64,000 nt of DNA, taken from assembly GCA_046346665.1 (NCBI GenBank), contig JAXMHQ010000027.1, forward strand, positions 12,890-76,889, in the 5' to 3' direction. The DNA is from JAXMHQ01 sp046346665. Lineage in GTDB: Bacteria; Verrucomicrobiota; Verrucomicrobiia; Limisphaerales; JAXMHQ01. The translations under genes and the position numbers were made by a program. Shown piece after piece: positions 34,298 through 44,818 of this stretch. The notes under the pieces are model-generated. The model saw only the letters and a list, made by a program, of their open reading frames with translations. It ran no database searches and was not told the origin of the DNA. The number at the start of each line of letters is the position of its first letter. Positions within the stretch are counted from its first letter, which is position 1.

Positions 34298-34816
34298 ATG
34301 GTTATGGCTACAGACCTTCACGAACGCGCTCTCGGCACTACCCAGAAGCTTTCGGGCAAGTACCTCACCTTCACTCTCCAGCAGGAATCCTACGGCATCG
34401 ATGTCCTCCAGGTGCGGGAAATCATCCGGCTCACCGACATCACCGCCGTCCCCCAGATGCCCGCCTACGTCAAAGGCGTCATCAACCTGCGCGGCAAAAT
34501 CATACCCGTCATTGACCTGCGATTGCGCTTCGGCTTCGCCAACGTCGATAACACCGAGCAAACTTGCATCATCGTCGTCCAGGTCAAACTCCCCGACGGC
34601 AAACTCACCCAGATGGGGCTCATCGTCGACGGCGTCGAGGAAGTCATCAACATCGCCGCGGGCGACATCGAGGAAACCCCGGATTTCGGCTCCCAGATCA
34701 CCACGGATTACATCCTCGGCATGGCCAAAGTGAAAGGCGAAGTCAAAACCCTGCTCAAGATCGACCGCGTCCTCGGCGCCGAAGCCCTGGAACACATCCG
34801 GCAGGCTGTCCGCTGA
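34298..34816 (+). CDS. cheW: CheW chemotaxis coupling protein
   Basis: 172 residues (a second ATG follows two codons later). The CheW core starts at about 20 (YLTFTLQQESYGIDVLQVREII), then VPQMPAYVKGVINLRGKIIPVIDLRLRFGF, the segment that contacts receptors, and GLIVDGVEEVINI. CheW links chemoreceptors to the kinase CheA; no CheA, CheY or CheR lies in the window. The first MCP follows 27 bp later. Confidence 0.93.
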   Translation: MVMATDLHERALGTTQKLSGKYLTFTLQQESYGIDVLQVREIIRLTDITAVPQMPAYVKGVINLRGKIIPVIDLRLRFGFANVDNTEQTCIIVVQVKLPDGKLTQMGLIVDGVEEVINIAAGDIEETPDFGSQITTDYILGMAKVKGEVKTLLKIDRVLGAEALEHIRQAVR

Positions 34817-34843
34817 ATCCACTCCGCATTCTGACGGGCACCT

Positions 34844-36475
34844 ATGACTAACACTAACTGGACCATCAAACGCCGCATCATCACCGGTTTCGCCGCCCTG
34901 CTTCTGCTGGTCTGCGTCATCGGAGCCTGTTCGTTCGTCCTGTTCGGACGCATGAAAGTCCAGACCCACACGCTCGACTCCGACGCGCTGCCGGGACTGC
35001 AGGCCGCTTCTGAAATCAACAACTCGGCGTCGGACGTCGAAATAGCCTCGCTTCACGCGCTGCTATCCAAAACCCCGGAGGAACAGGCCCGTTACGAATC
35101 CGTCATCCAGTCACTCCGGGACAAGACCCTCCAGGCCATGGATGTCTATGACAAATCCATCAGCCATGCGGACGATCGCGCCCTGTTCGAGCAAATGAAG
35201 CAGGCCCGTGACAATTATGTCGCTGCGCGCATCAAACTTTTTGAACTTGTCCACGCGGGAAAAACCGAGGATGCCCTCGCCTTCAGCCGTGCGACCGTCA
35301 CGCCCGCGTACAATGCCTATAGCGACCTGATCGACAAAATCCTGGGGTACAATCTGCAAAACGCGAACGTCGCGACCGACAGATGCGCCGCCGCCGTGGT
35401 CCAGGCGGGATGGATCACCAACGGCCTCGTGCTGGCCGTGCTCGTGTTGGGCATCGTCCTCGCGTGGATGATTGTCAGCGGTCTAAACCGCGCCCTGTCC
35501 AGCCTGGCCTCCACCCTTAACGAAGGCGCCGTCCAGGTTTCCTCCGCCGCGACCCAGGTCTCCTCTTCCAGCCAGTCCCTCGCCGAGGGCTCGAGCGAAC
35601 AGGCCGCCTCCATCGAGGAAACCAGCGCGTCCCTCGAGGAACTCGCCAGCATGACCCGCCGCAATGCGGAGAATGCCCAAAAAGCCAACGACCTCGCCAA
35701 GGCCGCCCGCCAGGCCGCCGATCGAGGGGTCGAAAACATGCAGTCCATGACCAGCGCCGTCGATGCCATCAAACATTCGAGCGATGACATCGCCAAAATT
35801 ATCAAAACCATCGACGAAATCGCTTTCCAGACGAATATTCTCGCTCTGAACGCCGCGGTCGAAGCCGCCCGCGCCGGCGAAGCCGGCATGGGTTTCGCCG
35901 TTGTCGCCGACGAGGTCCGCAATCTCGCCCAGCGCTCCGCCCAGGCCGCCAAGGAAACCGCCGGCAAAATCGAGGGCGCCATCCATAACACCACCCAGGG
36001 CGTCGAACTCAGCGCCAAAGTCGCCGAAGTCCTCGGCGATATCGCCTCCAAAGCCCGCCAGGTCGACGACCTCGCCGCCGAGGTCGCCAACGCCTCCCGC
36101 GAACAGACCCAGGGAATCACGCAGATCAACACCGCCATCAGCGAAATGGACAAGGTCACCCAGCGCAACGCCGCGAACGCCGAGGAAAGCGCCGCCGCCG
36201 CGCAGGAACTCAACGCCCAGTCCATGACCATGAAGGATTCCGTCGCGAAGCTGGCGCATCTCGTCAACGGCGGAACCGCCGCGGGCCAGGTCGGGTCGGC
36301 GCGAGCCTCCACAAAACCCGCCCCGCGCACAACCTCTGCCCAGCATCGCAACACCCCGGCCCCCGCACGGTCCGGCCAGGCCGCCCCCGCCCCGCAACCC
36401 GCCAGGCACCCCGCACCCGGCGCGGCGGATAAGCGCAACCAAATCCCGCTCGAAGACGCTTTTAAAGACTTCTGA
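34844..36475 (+). CDS. Methyl-accepting chemotaxis protein 1 (four-helix sensor, FKDF tail)
   Basis: 543 residues. Two membrane helices (about 12-33 and 187-209) bracket a helical periplasmic domain of the 4HB type. No clear HAMP is seen between TM2 and the signalling hairpin. The conserved tip DEIAFQTNILALNAAVEAARAGE-type sequence begins near residue 323 and the long antiparallel coiled coil extends on both sides. An alanine/proline-rich linker leads to the last residues IPLEDAFKDF, almost repeated at the end of the receptor at 46529. Such tails tether CheR/CheB in other receptors. Confidence 0.9.
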   Translation: MTNTNWTIKRRIITGFAALLLLVCVIGACSFVLFGRMKVQTHTLDSDALPGLQAASEINNSASDVEIASLHALLSKTPEEQARYESVIQSLRDKTLQAMDVYDKSISHADDRALFEQMKQARDNYVAARIKLFELVHAGKTEDALAFSRATVTPAYNAYSDLIDKILGYNLQNANVATDRCAAAVVQAGWITNGLVLAVLVLGIVLAWMIVSGLNRALSSLASTLNEGAVQVSSAATQVSSSSQSLAEGSSEQAASIEETSASLEELASMTRRNAENAQKANDLAKAARQAADRGVENMQSMTSAVDAIKHSSDDIAKIIKTIDEIAFQTNILALNAAVEAARAGEAGMGFAVVADEVRNLAQRSAQAAKETAGKIEGAIHNTTQGVELSAKVAEVLGDIASKARQVDDLAAEVANASREQTQGITQINTAISEMDKVTQRNAANAEESAAAAQELNAQSMTMKDSVAKLAHLVNGGTAAGQVGSARASTKPAPRTTSAQHRNTPAPARSGQAAPAPQPARHPAPGAADKRNQIPLEDAFKDF

Positions 36476-36487
36476 GCGCTCCGCGCC

Positions 36488-38572
36488 GTGAAGATACAGA
36501 CCAAAATCACCCTCGCCAGCGTCGGCCCCCTCCTGGTCGCGCTGGCCGCCGTACTCGTCACCTTCCTTATCCAACAACGCCAGCTCACCCGGCAGGTCGA
36601 CGTCACCATCCGCGACCAGGGCTTCAGCGAAGCCTCCAAGCTCGCCCAGAGCGTCTACTGGCTTTGCGCCAGCACCGAGGAACGCAACCAAAGCCGCCTC
36701 ACCCACGACCTCGCCGTCGCCCGACAGTTGATGCAACAAAAAGGACGGCTCGAGTTTGCCCCCGATACCGTTCATTGGGACGCCGTCAACCAGCTCACCA
36801 AGGAACGCCTCGCCGCCAACCTGCCCAAAGTCATGCTGGGCTCAAACTGGCTCGGCCAGGTCACCTCCACCAACGAATCCGCAGGTCTCGTCGACGAAGC
36901 CAAGCTGTTCACGCGCGATTTCTGCACCGTCTTCCAGCGAATGAACGACGCGGGCGACATGCTGCGCGTCAGCACCAGCGTCGTGAAGGATGATGGTTCC
37001 CGCGCCATCGGCACTTACATCCCCGCCGTGCGGCCCGACGGATCCAAAAACCCCATCATCGAGACGGTGCTCCGCGGCGACACCTACCGCGGCAGGGCGT
37101 TCGTCGTCAATCAATGGCATTGCGCGGGTTACGAACCTCTCTGGGACGCCGCCCACCAGCGCGTCATCGGCATGCTTTACGTCGGCATCGGCCTCCGCGA
37201 AATGAACAAGGAACTTCTCACCGGCCTCGTTCAAATGAAAGTCGGCAAGACCGGCTATGTCTTCATCCTCGGTGGCGACGGCGATGAACGCGGCAAATAC
37301 ATCCTCTCCCGCGGCCAGGAACGCGACGGCGAAAATATCTGGGAAAGCAAGGACGCCTCCGGCCGGCTCTTCGTCCAATCCATCATCCAGAAAGGCATGA
37401 AAGCGAAAAATGGCGCGGTGGATTTCGAAGTTTATTCCTGGAAAAATCCCGGTGAATCCGCGGCGCGACCCAAATTCGCCGCCGTCACCTCGTTCGGCCC
37501 CTGGAACTGGGTCATCGGCGCCTGCGCGTACGAGGACGATTACGCCCAGATGCGCACCCACATCGAAAAGGTCCAGCGCACCATCCTCATCGGCATCCTC
37601 ACCGTCGCCATCGCCATCGCCCTGCTCGCCGCCTTCTCCGGCGCCGCCATCGCCCGCACCATCGCCCGCCCCATCAATCACGTCATCCGAAGCCTCAGCG
37701 AAAGCGCCCGGCAGATCTCCGACGCCGCAAGCCAGGTCTCCGGCGCCAGCCAGACGCTTGCGGAAGGTTCCAGCGAGCAGGCCGCCTCCACCGAGGAAAC
37801 CAGCGCGTCCCTGGAGGAAATGTCCTCCATGACCCGCCGCAATTCGGAAAATGTCCAAAAAGCCAACGAGCTCGCCCGCGAAACCCGTCAGGCCGCGGAA
37901 AAAGGCGTCAGCGACATGACCGCCATGAACACGGCCATGGACGCGCTCAAGAATTCCAGCGGCGACATCGCCAAAATCATCAAGACGATCGACGAAATCG
38001 CCTTCCAGACAAACATCCTTGCCTTGAACGCCGCCGTCGAAGCCGCCCGCGCCGGTGAAGCCGGCATGGGCTTCGCCGTTGTCGCCGACGAAGTCCGCAG
38101 CCTCGCCCAGCGCAGCGCGCAGGCCGCCAAGGAAACCGCCGCCAAAATCGAAAGCGCCATCACCAACACCGCCCAGGGCGTCAGCCTCAGCGCCAAAGTC
38201 GCCAGCGCGCTCTCCGATATCGCCACCCGCGCCCGACAGGTCGACGAACTTGCCGTCGAGGTCGCCCACGCTTCACGCGAACAAAACCAGGGAATCCAGC
38301 AGGTCAACGGCGCCGTGGCCGAGATGGAGAAATCCATCCAAAGCAACGCCGCCAGCGCCGAGGAAAGCGCCGCCGCCGCCCAGGAACTCAGCGCCCAGGC
38401 CCAGATCATGAAACAACTGGTCGGCTCGCTCGTCAGCCTCGTCGGCGATTCCGATCCCGCCCCGGCCGCCGCGCCCGGCACTCCCGCCGGTCCGCACACC
38501 GGCCGCCGCGACACTTTCACCGCGCCCGCGCCAACCCGAATCGCCGGGCACCCGGTTCACAATGTCTCATGA
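36488..38572 (+). CDS. Methyl-accepting chemotaxis protein 2 (Cache sensor)
   Basis: 694 residues from GTG at 36488, 12 bp after the previous stop. TM1 at about 10-30, a periplasmic Cache3-Cache2-type domain (about 40-350) with MLYVGIGLREMNKELL, VGKTGYVFILGGDGDERG and FGPWNWVIGACAYEDDY, TM2 at about 360-385, then a HAMP-like region and a conserved signalling hairpin (tip near 500). Cache domains bind small ligands such as organic acids or amines; the ligand is unknown here. The C-terminus lacks the FKDF tail. Confidence 0.9.
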   Translation: MKIQTKITLASVGPLLVALAAVLVTFLIQQRQLTRQVDVTIRDQGFSEASKLAQSVYWLCASTEERNQSRLTHDLAVARQLMQQKGRLEFAPDTVHWDAVNQLTKERLAANLPKVMLGSNWLGQVTSTNESAGLVDEAKLFTRDFCTVFQRMNDAGDMLRVSTSVVKDDGSRAIGTYIPAVRPDGSKNPIIETVLRGDTYRGRAFVVNQWHCAGYEPLWDAAHQRVIGMLYVGIGLREMNKELLTGLVQMKVGKTGYVFILGGDGDERGKYILSRGQERDGENIWESKDASGRLFVQSIIQKGMKAKNGAVDFEVYSWKNPGESAARPKFAAVTSFGPWNWVIGACAYEDDYAQMRTHIEKVQRTILIGILTVAIAIALLAAFSGAAIARTIARPINHVIRSLSESARQISDAASQVSGASQTLAEGSSEQAASTEETSASLEEMSSMTRRNSENVQKANELARETRQAAEKGVSDMTAMNTAMDALKNSSGDIAKIIKTIDEIAFQTNILALNAAVEAARAGEAGMGFAVVADEVRSLAQRSAQAAKETAAKIESAITNTAQGVSLSAKVASALSDIATRARQVDELAVEVAHASREQNQGIQQVNGAVAEMEKSIQSNAASAEESAAAAQELSAQAQIMKQLVGSLVSLVGDSDPAPAAAPGTPAGPHTGRRDTFTAPAPTRIAGHPVHNVS

Positions 38573-38809
38573 AATGACCCCGGCAACCCACGTCCATGCA
38601 ACCCATAGGGCAGTTAGGTTGGGCAATCAGGCGCGCATCGAAAACGTTGCGGTTCGCCCCGGCCGCCCTGTCACCGGCGGGATGCCTCGCCGCCACAGCC
38701 CGGGAAACCGCTGACCCCGCCGCGCCCGCAGGGTTCTTCGCAGTCCAATTTCCGGCGCAAACAACCCCCATCCAGGCCGAGTGCATTTCGGGCCTGAGCT
38801 CATTGAACT

Positions 38810-40300
38810 ATGAAACTCCAGCATAAAATCACTCTCGTCCTCCTGGCGGGGCTGCTGCTGGTCTACATCGGCTCCGGCTGGTTCCAGCGGCATCAAAGCC
38901 TGCAGACCATCGAGCGATTCTCCAAAAGCCGGCAGGCCGGCGAAGCCGATCCGCCAGTGGGAATGGGTGGGCCGGTTGCAACACGCCATCTTCGCGCCGC
39001 TCGCCGACGCCATGAGCGCCGGTGAGATGGATAAGTTCGAAAAAATCATCGCCTCCCAGCGCGCGGTTCCCGGGCTCCAGGACCTCAACCTCTACAGCCC
39101 GAAAGGCCGGGCCGCCTACGCCTGCAATCCGGCCTCGCTGAAATCCGAACTGCCCCCCGATCTCCGGGAAACCCTGCTCGGGGCCGGCCGCGACGTCACC
39201 CGCCGCACCGATTCCTTCGAAATGTAAGCCGCTCCGCGCCGAGAAGGCGTGCCTCGAATGCCACAACGAATGGAAACAGGACCAGGTGTGCGGTGTCATG
39301 AGCGATGCGGCTTCCGCCGATGCCCTCAAGGCCGCCGAACAATCCTGGATCGGATTTGAAAACGATTTCGCGAAATCCAGCACCCTCACCGCCATCCTCA
39401 CCGCCGCCGTCCTCGTCATCGCCCTCGCCTTGCTCGTCGCCGCCACCGTCCATTACCAGGTCGCCGCACCCTGAACCGGCTCGCCCGCCAGTTGCTCGAC
39501 CAGGCGCGCCGCGTCCGTCTCGCCTTCCCGCCGCATGGCCGAAGCCAGCCACCAGCTCTCCGAAGGCGCCAGCACCCAGGCCGCCTCCCTTGAGGAAAGC
39601 AGCGCCTCGCTCCAGGAACTCACTTCCATGACCGAATCAAACGCCAGCAACGCCGGCAAATCACCGTGCTCGCGCGCCAAACCCGCGATGCCGCAGAAAA
39701 GGGCGCCCGCCACATGTCGGAACTCGAGGCCGCCATCCGCGAAATCACCGCCGCCAGCGGCGACACGGCCAAGATCATCAAGACCATCGACGAAATCGCT
39801 TTCCAAACCAACATCCTCGCCCTGAACGCCGCCGTCGAAGCCGCCCGCGCCGGCGAAGCCGGCATGGGCTTCGCCGTCGTTGCCGACGAGGTCCGCAGCC
39901 TCGCCCAGCGCTCCGCCCAGGCCGCCCGCGAAACCGCCGAGCGCATCGAAGGCTCCCTCAAACGCACCACCAAAGGCGCCGAACTCAGCGCCCGCGTCTC
40001 CGGAAGCCCTCAACGAAATCCTCCGCCACGCCCGCAGCGTCAACGAAATCGACGCCGACGTCGCCACCGCCTCCCAGCAGCAAAGCCAGGGCATCAACCA
40101 GATCAATACCGCCATCAGCCAGCTCGACAAAATCACCCAGAACAACGCCGCCAGCTCACAGCTCAGCGCCGCGGCCTCCACACAACTCGACTCCGACGCC
40201 CAGGCCATGCAGGAACTCGTCTCCAGCCTGCTTAACCTCGTCGGCAACGACGCCGATGTCGCCAGCCCGGATCTATTCTCCCCGAACCCGGACTGGAACC
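38810..40300 (+). pseudogene. Broken methyl-accepting chemotaxis protein 3 with CxxCH haem motif
   Basis: Recognisable pieces follow in order but in several frames: TM1 (from ATG 38810, MKLQHKITLVLLAGLLLV), a periplasmic part (about 38967-39224), a stop, then KACLECHNEWK with a c-type haem CxxCH and a TM helix (to 39473), SEGASTQAASLEES (39535-39660), the conserved hairpin tip (39666-40000), and the final coiled coil in a third frame (to about 40260). At least five disruptions are needed. It could be decay or poor assembly; the next porin is broken as well. An intact version would sense redox or gas through haem. Confidence 0.8.
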
Positions 40301-40555
40301 GCCCCCGCCGGCCGGCCGGCCCACACCCCAACCCGGTCCGAACAACACTTCGAGTCGCCATTGAGCAAATAACGTACATACCGCGCATTTCCCGGACGTT
40401 TTTTTCTCAATTATGCGCGAGTTTGCCCGATGTCAGAAGCGCATGGACGCGTTTTCACCTTCATGCGGAACCATCGGGTCTCTATCGGAATAAACACAGA
40501 GAAACGCTGCTGTCTCTACGTGCATGCGTGCATCAGTCGGGTAAAAGGGATTGAT

Positions 40556-42064
40556 ATGATGAAATCAAATCAGCTGACGGCACGTTCCTCCTCGCTTCAA
40601 GCCACGCTGCTTGTCTCCGTTCTCGCAGGAATGTCTACGATTCAAACCTTCGCAGAGGACGCCCCGCGGCGGCGCAACCCGCCCCGGCCGCCACCATCGC
40701 TCAAGCGCCCGCAACTCCTGCCGCCGCGCCGGACGCCCAGGTGATGGAAGATCTCAAGAAACAAATCCAGGCTCTTGACCAGAAACTGCAAACCCTGGAT
40801 CAGCAACGGCAGGCGGATCAAAAATCGGCCGCCGCGAAGGAAGCCGACGCTGCCAAGGCGGCCAAGAGCACGCCGAAATTCAGTTTCGGCGCCAGCGGAT
40901 TCAGCTTCTCAAGCCCCGATACCAATTTCGTTTTCGCCTTTCACGGCTTGCTCCAGGTCGACAGCCGCTCCTTCGCCGGGCCTGAAGCCGATACGGTCCA
41001 GGGTCTCGATGGATTCATCCTTCGCCGCGCACGGCCCATCTTCTCCGCGACCGTGTTCCGCGATTTCGATTTCATGCTGGTCCCTGATTTCGGCGGCTCG
41101 ACCATCCAGATCATGGATGCCTACATCAACTATCGTCTCCAACCCGCTCTCCAGCTCGAAATGGGCCGGTTCAAATCCCCGTCGGCCTCGAAGCGCTCCA
41201 ATCGGATCCCGCCACTCTTTTCAACGAGCGCTCCCTGGTCACCGACCTGGTGCCCAATCGCGATGTCGGCGTCGCTCTCCACGGCGATGTCGGCAGCGGC
41301 GTCGCCTCCTACTGGGCCGGCCTGTTCAACGGCGCCCCCGATTACTCCAACACCGCCGGCAACTCCGATTACGACAACGACAAGGCCTTCGCCGGACGCA
41401 TCTTCTTCATGCCCTTCAAAAAATCCGACATGGATTTCCTTAAAGGTTTCGGCTTCGGCTGTGGCGCCTCCTACGAAGTTGACGCCGCCTGGACCAACAC
41501 CACTTCCACAGGCCTGACCAGCGGTTACACCACCGACGGCCAGCAGAAATTCTTCACCTACACCAACAACGTCGTCGGCAACGGCACCCACTGGCGCGTC
41601 TCGCCCCAGGGCTATTATTACTGGGGCCCCTCGGCCTCATGGGCGAATACGCCATCTCCGACCAGGAAGTTGTCCGGGTCATCCCCGTCCGCCAATCGGC
41701 CAACCTTCAACATCATGCCTGGGAAATCTCCGGCTCCGTCGTCCTCACCGGTGAAGCCGCCTCCTACACCGGCGTCACTCCCAAGCACAACTTCGACCCC
41801 CTCAAAGGCCAGTGGGGCGCCGTCCAGGCCGTCGCCCGTTATGCCGAACTTCACATCGACCCGGATGCCTTCCCCTACTTCGCCAACCCCGGCGCCTCCG
41901 CTTCCCAGGCCCAGTCCTGGGCCGTCGGATTCAACTGGTATTTGAACCGCGACATTCGGGTCAACGCCAGCTTCTCCCACACCCGCTTCGACGGCGGCAC
42001 CACCGGCGTTGTCACCCGCCAGCCCGAGCAGGTCTTCTTCACACGCATGCAACTGGCGTTTTAA
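40556..42064 (+). pseudogene. OprO/OprP-type porin, three frameshifts
   Basis: An ATG at 40556 with AAAAGGGA upstream opens a signal peptide (SVLAGMSTIQTFAEDA). Near 40665 the frame changes to AAQPAPAATIAQ...EDLKKQIQALDQKLQ, a coiled coil, then the barrel start FSFSSPDTNFVFAFHGLLQVD and LEMGRFKSP. Near 41190 it shifts to VTDLVPNRDVGVALHGDV and near 41630 to GEYAISDQEVV, ending FTRMQLAF with terminal Phe. Together this is a full Porin_O_P outer-membrane channel, the phosphate/polyphosphate porin family. As printed it cannot be translated whole. Confidence 0.8.
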
Positions 42065-42086
42065 TCAGCACAACACCTTTAATCCA

Positions 42087-42644
42087 ATGAAACAAATGAA
42101 ACTCCTCCTCGCCCTCTCCCTGGCTGCCGCCGGCTTTCTGTCCATCGCCCGGGCCGCTGACGAACTCGATCCCGCTCTCCAGGCGAAAGTGGACGCCCAG
42201 ATCAAACAAATCCAGGCGCTCGCAGCCGACCCCGTCATCGTGGACGCCGTTAAGGCGCAGAATGCGTCCCTGCCGGCCGAGGACGCCGCCATGACCCAGG
42301 AGAAATGGAAATCGCTGACGATCATGGATCCGTTTGTGCGTTCGTTCACCAAGAACCCGGCCGGCCAGTTTCTCAAGAGTCGGAAAACCGACGCGATCTC
42401 GGAGGCATTCCTTTCGGATGCCGCCGGCTGCAAGGTGGCGTTCCTGAGCAAGCCGACAAGTTGGTGCCACAAAGGCAAACCGAAACACGACGTGCCCATG
42501 TCCGGTAAAACCTGGCAGGGCCCGGTGGAGCTCGACGAATCGTCCGGCACGCAACAGGTCCAGGTGTCGGTGCCGGTGCTGGACGGCGACAAGCCGATCG
42601 GCTCGCTCGTGGTGGGTTTGAGCCTGGGCAAATTGAAGAATTAA
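42087..42644 (+). CDS. Secreted single-Cache-like sensory protein
   Basis: 185 residues with a clear signal peptide ending in ARAAD. The remainder resembles a periplasmic sCache/PDC unit: KWKSLTIMDPFVRSFTKNPAG, FLSDAAGCKVAFLSKPTSWCHKGKPKHD, and VSVPVLDGDKPIGSLVVGLSL. It lacks a transducer domain, so it may load a ligand onto the neighbouring receptors or act as a soluble binder. It is 22 bp after the porin and 60 bp before the next receptor. Confidence 0.7.
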   Translation: MKQMKLLLALSLAAAGFLSIARAADELDPALQAKVDAQIKQIQALAADPVIVDAVKAQNASLPAEDAAMTQEKWKSLTIMDPFVRSFTKNPAGQFLKSRKTDAISEAFLSDAAGCKVAFLSKPTSWCHKGKPKHDVPMSGKTWQGPVELDESSGTQQVQVSVPVLDGDKPIGSLVVGLSLGKLKN

Positions 42645-42704
42645 TGAGCCGGGGCCGGGGCTCCCCGTGGAGCCGGGCGAAGCCCCCAACCGCTGACACT
42701 GTTT

Positions 42705-44669
42705 ATGTCCATACGAACGGGTTCCAGCATCCCCCGCCAACTGCTGCTTCTCCTGGGGCTCGCGGCCGCGGTCACCCTCGCCGCCGCCGCCCTGTATTAC
42801 ACGACCTCCAGCCGCGCGTTCAAAGACACAGCCGCCATCACGCAATCCGCGGTCGAAAAACTCGACCGGGCGTATCAACTCCTGGAACGCGTTTCAGGCG
42901 ACCTCGGCGATCTGCAGCAATTGCTGCGGCAAAAGGACCCCGACCAGATTGAAAAAAATCTGGCGGACCTCGAAAAGAGCCGCAAGGAAGCCGCCCGGCT
43001 CGTCGAGGCCACCGGCCCGGGGGGCGCGGCGGTCAAATCCAAATTCGAAATCCTGGTTCAAATGGAGAAGGCCGTCACGGATGAATTCCTGCAGGGGAAC
43101 GCCGGGCTGGCCTACGAGAAATACCTGCAAACCGCCGCCCCGCAGGGCAATGCCGTCATCGAAGAAGTGCAACGCTACCACGACGGCATCGAAAAGGCCA
43201 CGCACGCCGAGGTGGCCGCCCAACAGGCCGCCATGATCAGCCAGTTGCGCTGGCGCTCCCTCACGCTCGCGGTCGTGCTGGCCTTCGTCCTCGCCGGCGG
43301 CTGGCGCCTCAAAAACCGCATCACCCGCAGCTTGCTCGACATCGCGTCGGGCCTGGCCGATGTGAGCGACAACTCCACTCGCGCCGCTGAACAGGTTTCC
43401 CAAGGCAGCCAGTCACTGGCCGAAGGCGCCAGCGAACAGGCCGCCTCGCTCGAGGAAACCAGCGCATCCCTTGAGGAACTCGCCAGCATGACCCGCCGCA
43501 ATGCCGAAAACGCTCAGCGCGCCAACGAGCTGTCGCGCGAAGCCCGCGGGGCGGCCGACAAAGGAGCCGTCGATATGCAATCCATGTCCGCCGCCATGGA
43601 AACCATCAAACGCTCCAGCGACGACATCGCCAAAATCATCAAAACCATCGACGAAATCGCCTTTCAAACCAACATCCTCGCCCTCAACGCCGCCGTTGAA
43701 GCCGCCCGCGCCGGCGAAGCCGGCATGGGCTTCGCCGTCGTCGCCGACGAGGTCCGCAGCCTCGCCCAGCGCTCCGCCCAGGCCGCCCGCGAAACCGCCG
43801 CCAAAATCGAAGGCGCCATCGCCAACACCGCCCAGGGCGTCGAAATCAGCTCCAAAGTCGCCAACGCCCTCAACGATATCGTCGCCAAAGCGCGCCAGGT
43901 CGACGAGCTCGCCGCCGAAGTCGCCAACGCTTCCCGCGAACAAACCCAGGGCATCGGCCAGATCAATACCGCCGTGGGAGAAATGGACAAGGTCACGCAG
44001 CGCAACGCGGCGAATGCCGAGGAAAGCGCCGCCGCCGCCCAGGAACTCAACGGACAAGCCCGCATCATGCGGGATTCCGTCAATGCCCTGCTCCAGCTCG
44101 TCGGCGCCCGCGCCGGCGACCGCGCCATTCTCGCCGCCACCCACACCGAAGCCGCCTTCTCCCTGCCCGCCGCCGACACCGCCGCCCTCCCGGAGGCCCC
44201 GGCGCGCTCCGTTACACCCGCCGGCTCTCCGTCCGGCGACCTCGTCGTGTGGGACGAAGAGCGCATGACCACGGGTGTGGAAGCCGTCGACGACGAACAC
44301 AAGGAGCTCATCCGGATGATCAACGAGCTGCACCAGGCCTGCCGGGAAGGCCGCGGCAAGACCGAGGTCCAGCGCATGATGGGCTTCCTCGGACAATACG
44401 TCCAAACCCACTTCAAACACGAGGAAGGCATCATGGAAAAAACCGGGTGCCCCGTGCGCGCCAAAAACAAACTGGCCCACGAAGCGTTCCTCAGAAATTT
44501 CCAGAAACTGGCCACCGAATTCGAAACCAAGGGCGAATCCACCGCCGTGCTCCTCGACCTGCGCAAAATGGTCGGAGACTGGCTCACAAACCACATCTGC
44601 TCCGTGGACACCAAACTGCGCCTGTGCCGGGAACATTGCGGCCCCCGGCATGAACAGCACAGCTTCTAG
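42705..44669 (+). CDS. Methyl-accepting chemotaxis protein 4 with C-terminal hemerythrin
   Basis: 654 residues. TM1 (about 8-30), a helical periplasmic domain, TM2 (about 183-203), signalling coiled coil with the usual tip (near 325), then an alanine/proline linker and a bacteriohemerythrin domain from about 515. The iron ligand pattern is visible: VDDEHKEL, HFKHEEGIME, HEAFL and NHICSVDTKL. Hemerythrin-MCP fusions such as DcrH bind O2 at a di-iron site, so aerotaxis or oxygen avoidance is likely. The receptor at 46529 shares 261 nearly identical bases with it. Confidence 0.9.
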   Translation: MSIRTGSSIPRQLLLLLGLAAAVTLAAAALYYTTSSRAFKDTAAITQSAVEKLDRAYQLLERVSGDLGDLQQLLRQKDPDQIEKNLADLEKSRKEAARLVEATGPGGAAVKSKFEILVQMEKAVTDEFLQGNAGLAYEKYLQTAAPQGNAVIEEVQRYHDGIEKATHAEVAAQQAAMISQLRWRSLTLAVVLAFVLAGGWRLKNRITRSLLDIASGLADVSDNSTRAAEQVSQGSQSLAEGASEQAASLEETSASLEELASMTRRNAENAQRANELSREARGAADKGAVDMQSMSAAMETIKRSSDDIAKIIKTIDEIAFQTNILALNAAVEAARAGEAGMGFAVVADEVRSLAQRSAQAARETAAKIEGAIANTAQGVEISSKVANALNDIVAKARQVDELAAEVANASREQTQGIGQINTAVGEMDKVTQRNAANAEESAAAAQELNGQARIMRDSVNALLQLVGARAGDRAILAATHTEAAFSLPAADTAALPEAPARSVTPAGSPSGDLVVWDEERMTTGVEAVDDEHKELIRMINELHQACREGRGKTEVQRMMGFLGQYVQTHFKHEEGIMEKTGCPVRAKNKLAHEAFLRNFQKLATEFETKGESTAVLLDLRKMVGDWLTNHICSVDTKLRLCREHCGPRHEQHSF

Positions 44670-44685
44670 GTGACTTACTCCGCCT

Positions 44686-44712
44686 TAAAGTCGCACGAAG
44701 GACTTCCGATAA
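44686..44712 (+). promoter_or_regulatory. FliA (sigma28)-type promoter for the second half of the block
   Basis: TAAAGTCG (44686-44693), 11-bp spacer, TCCGATAA (44705-44712): 6 of 8 and 7 of 8 matches to the sigma28 consensus. It is 106 bp before the porin ATG, so the porin, PstS-like protein and MCP 5 may be motility-regulated. Confidence 0.7.
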
Positions 44713-44818
44713 GATTGCGGGTGCCGACGGCGGGCCATTGCCCGATGTCGCGCGGGGATCCTCGCCTTCTTTCCGTCGCCCACCGAAAACAAACCAGTCG
44801 AGCATAACTCAGATCCAT

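Noticed and set aside
40741..41517. A 258-codon ORF taken as a complete porin
   Set aside because: Its end is out-of-frame shadow; signal peptide and the rest of the barrel lie in other frames, so the locus is a frameshifted porin.
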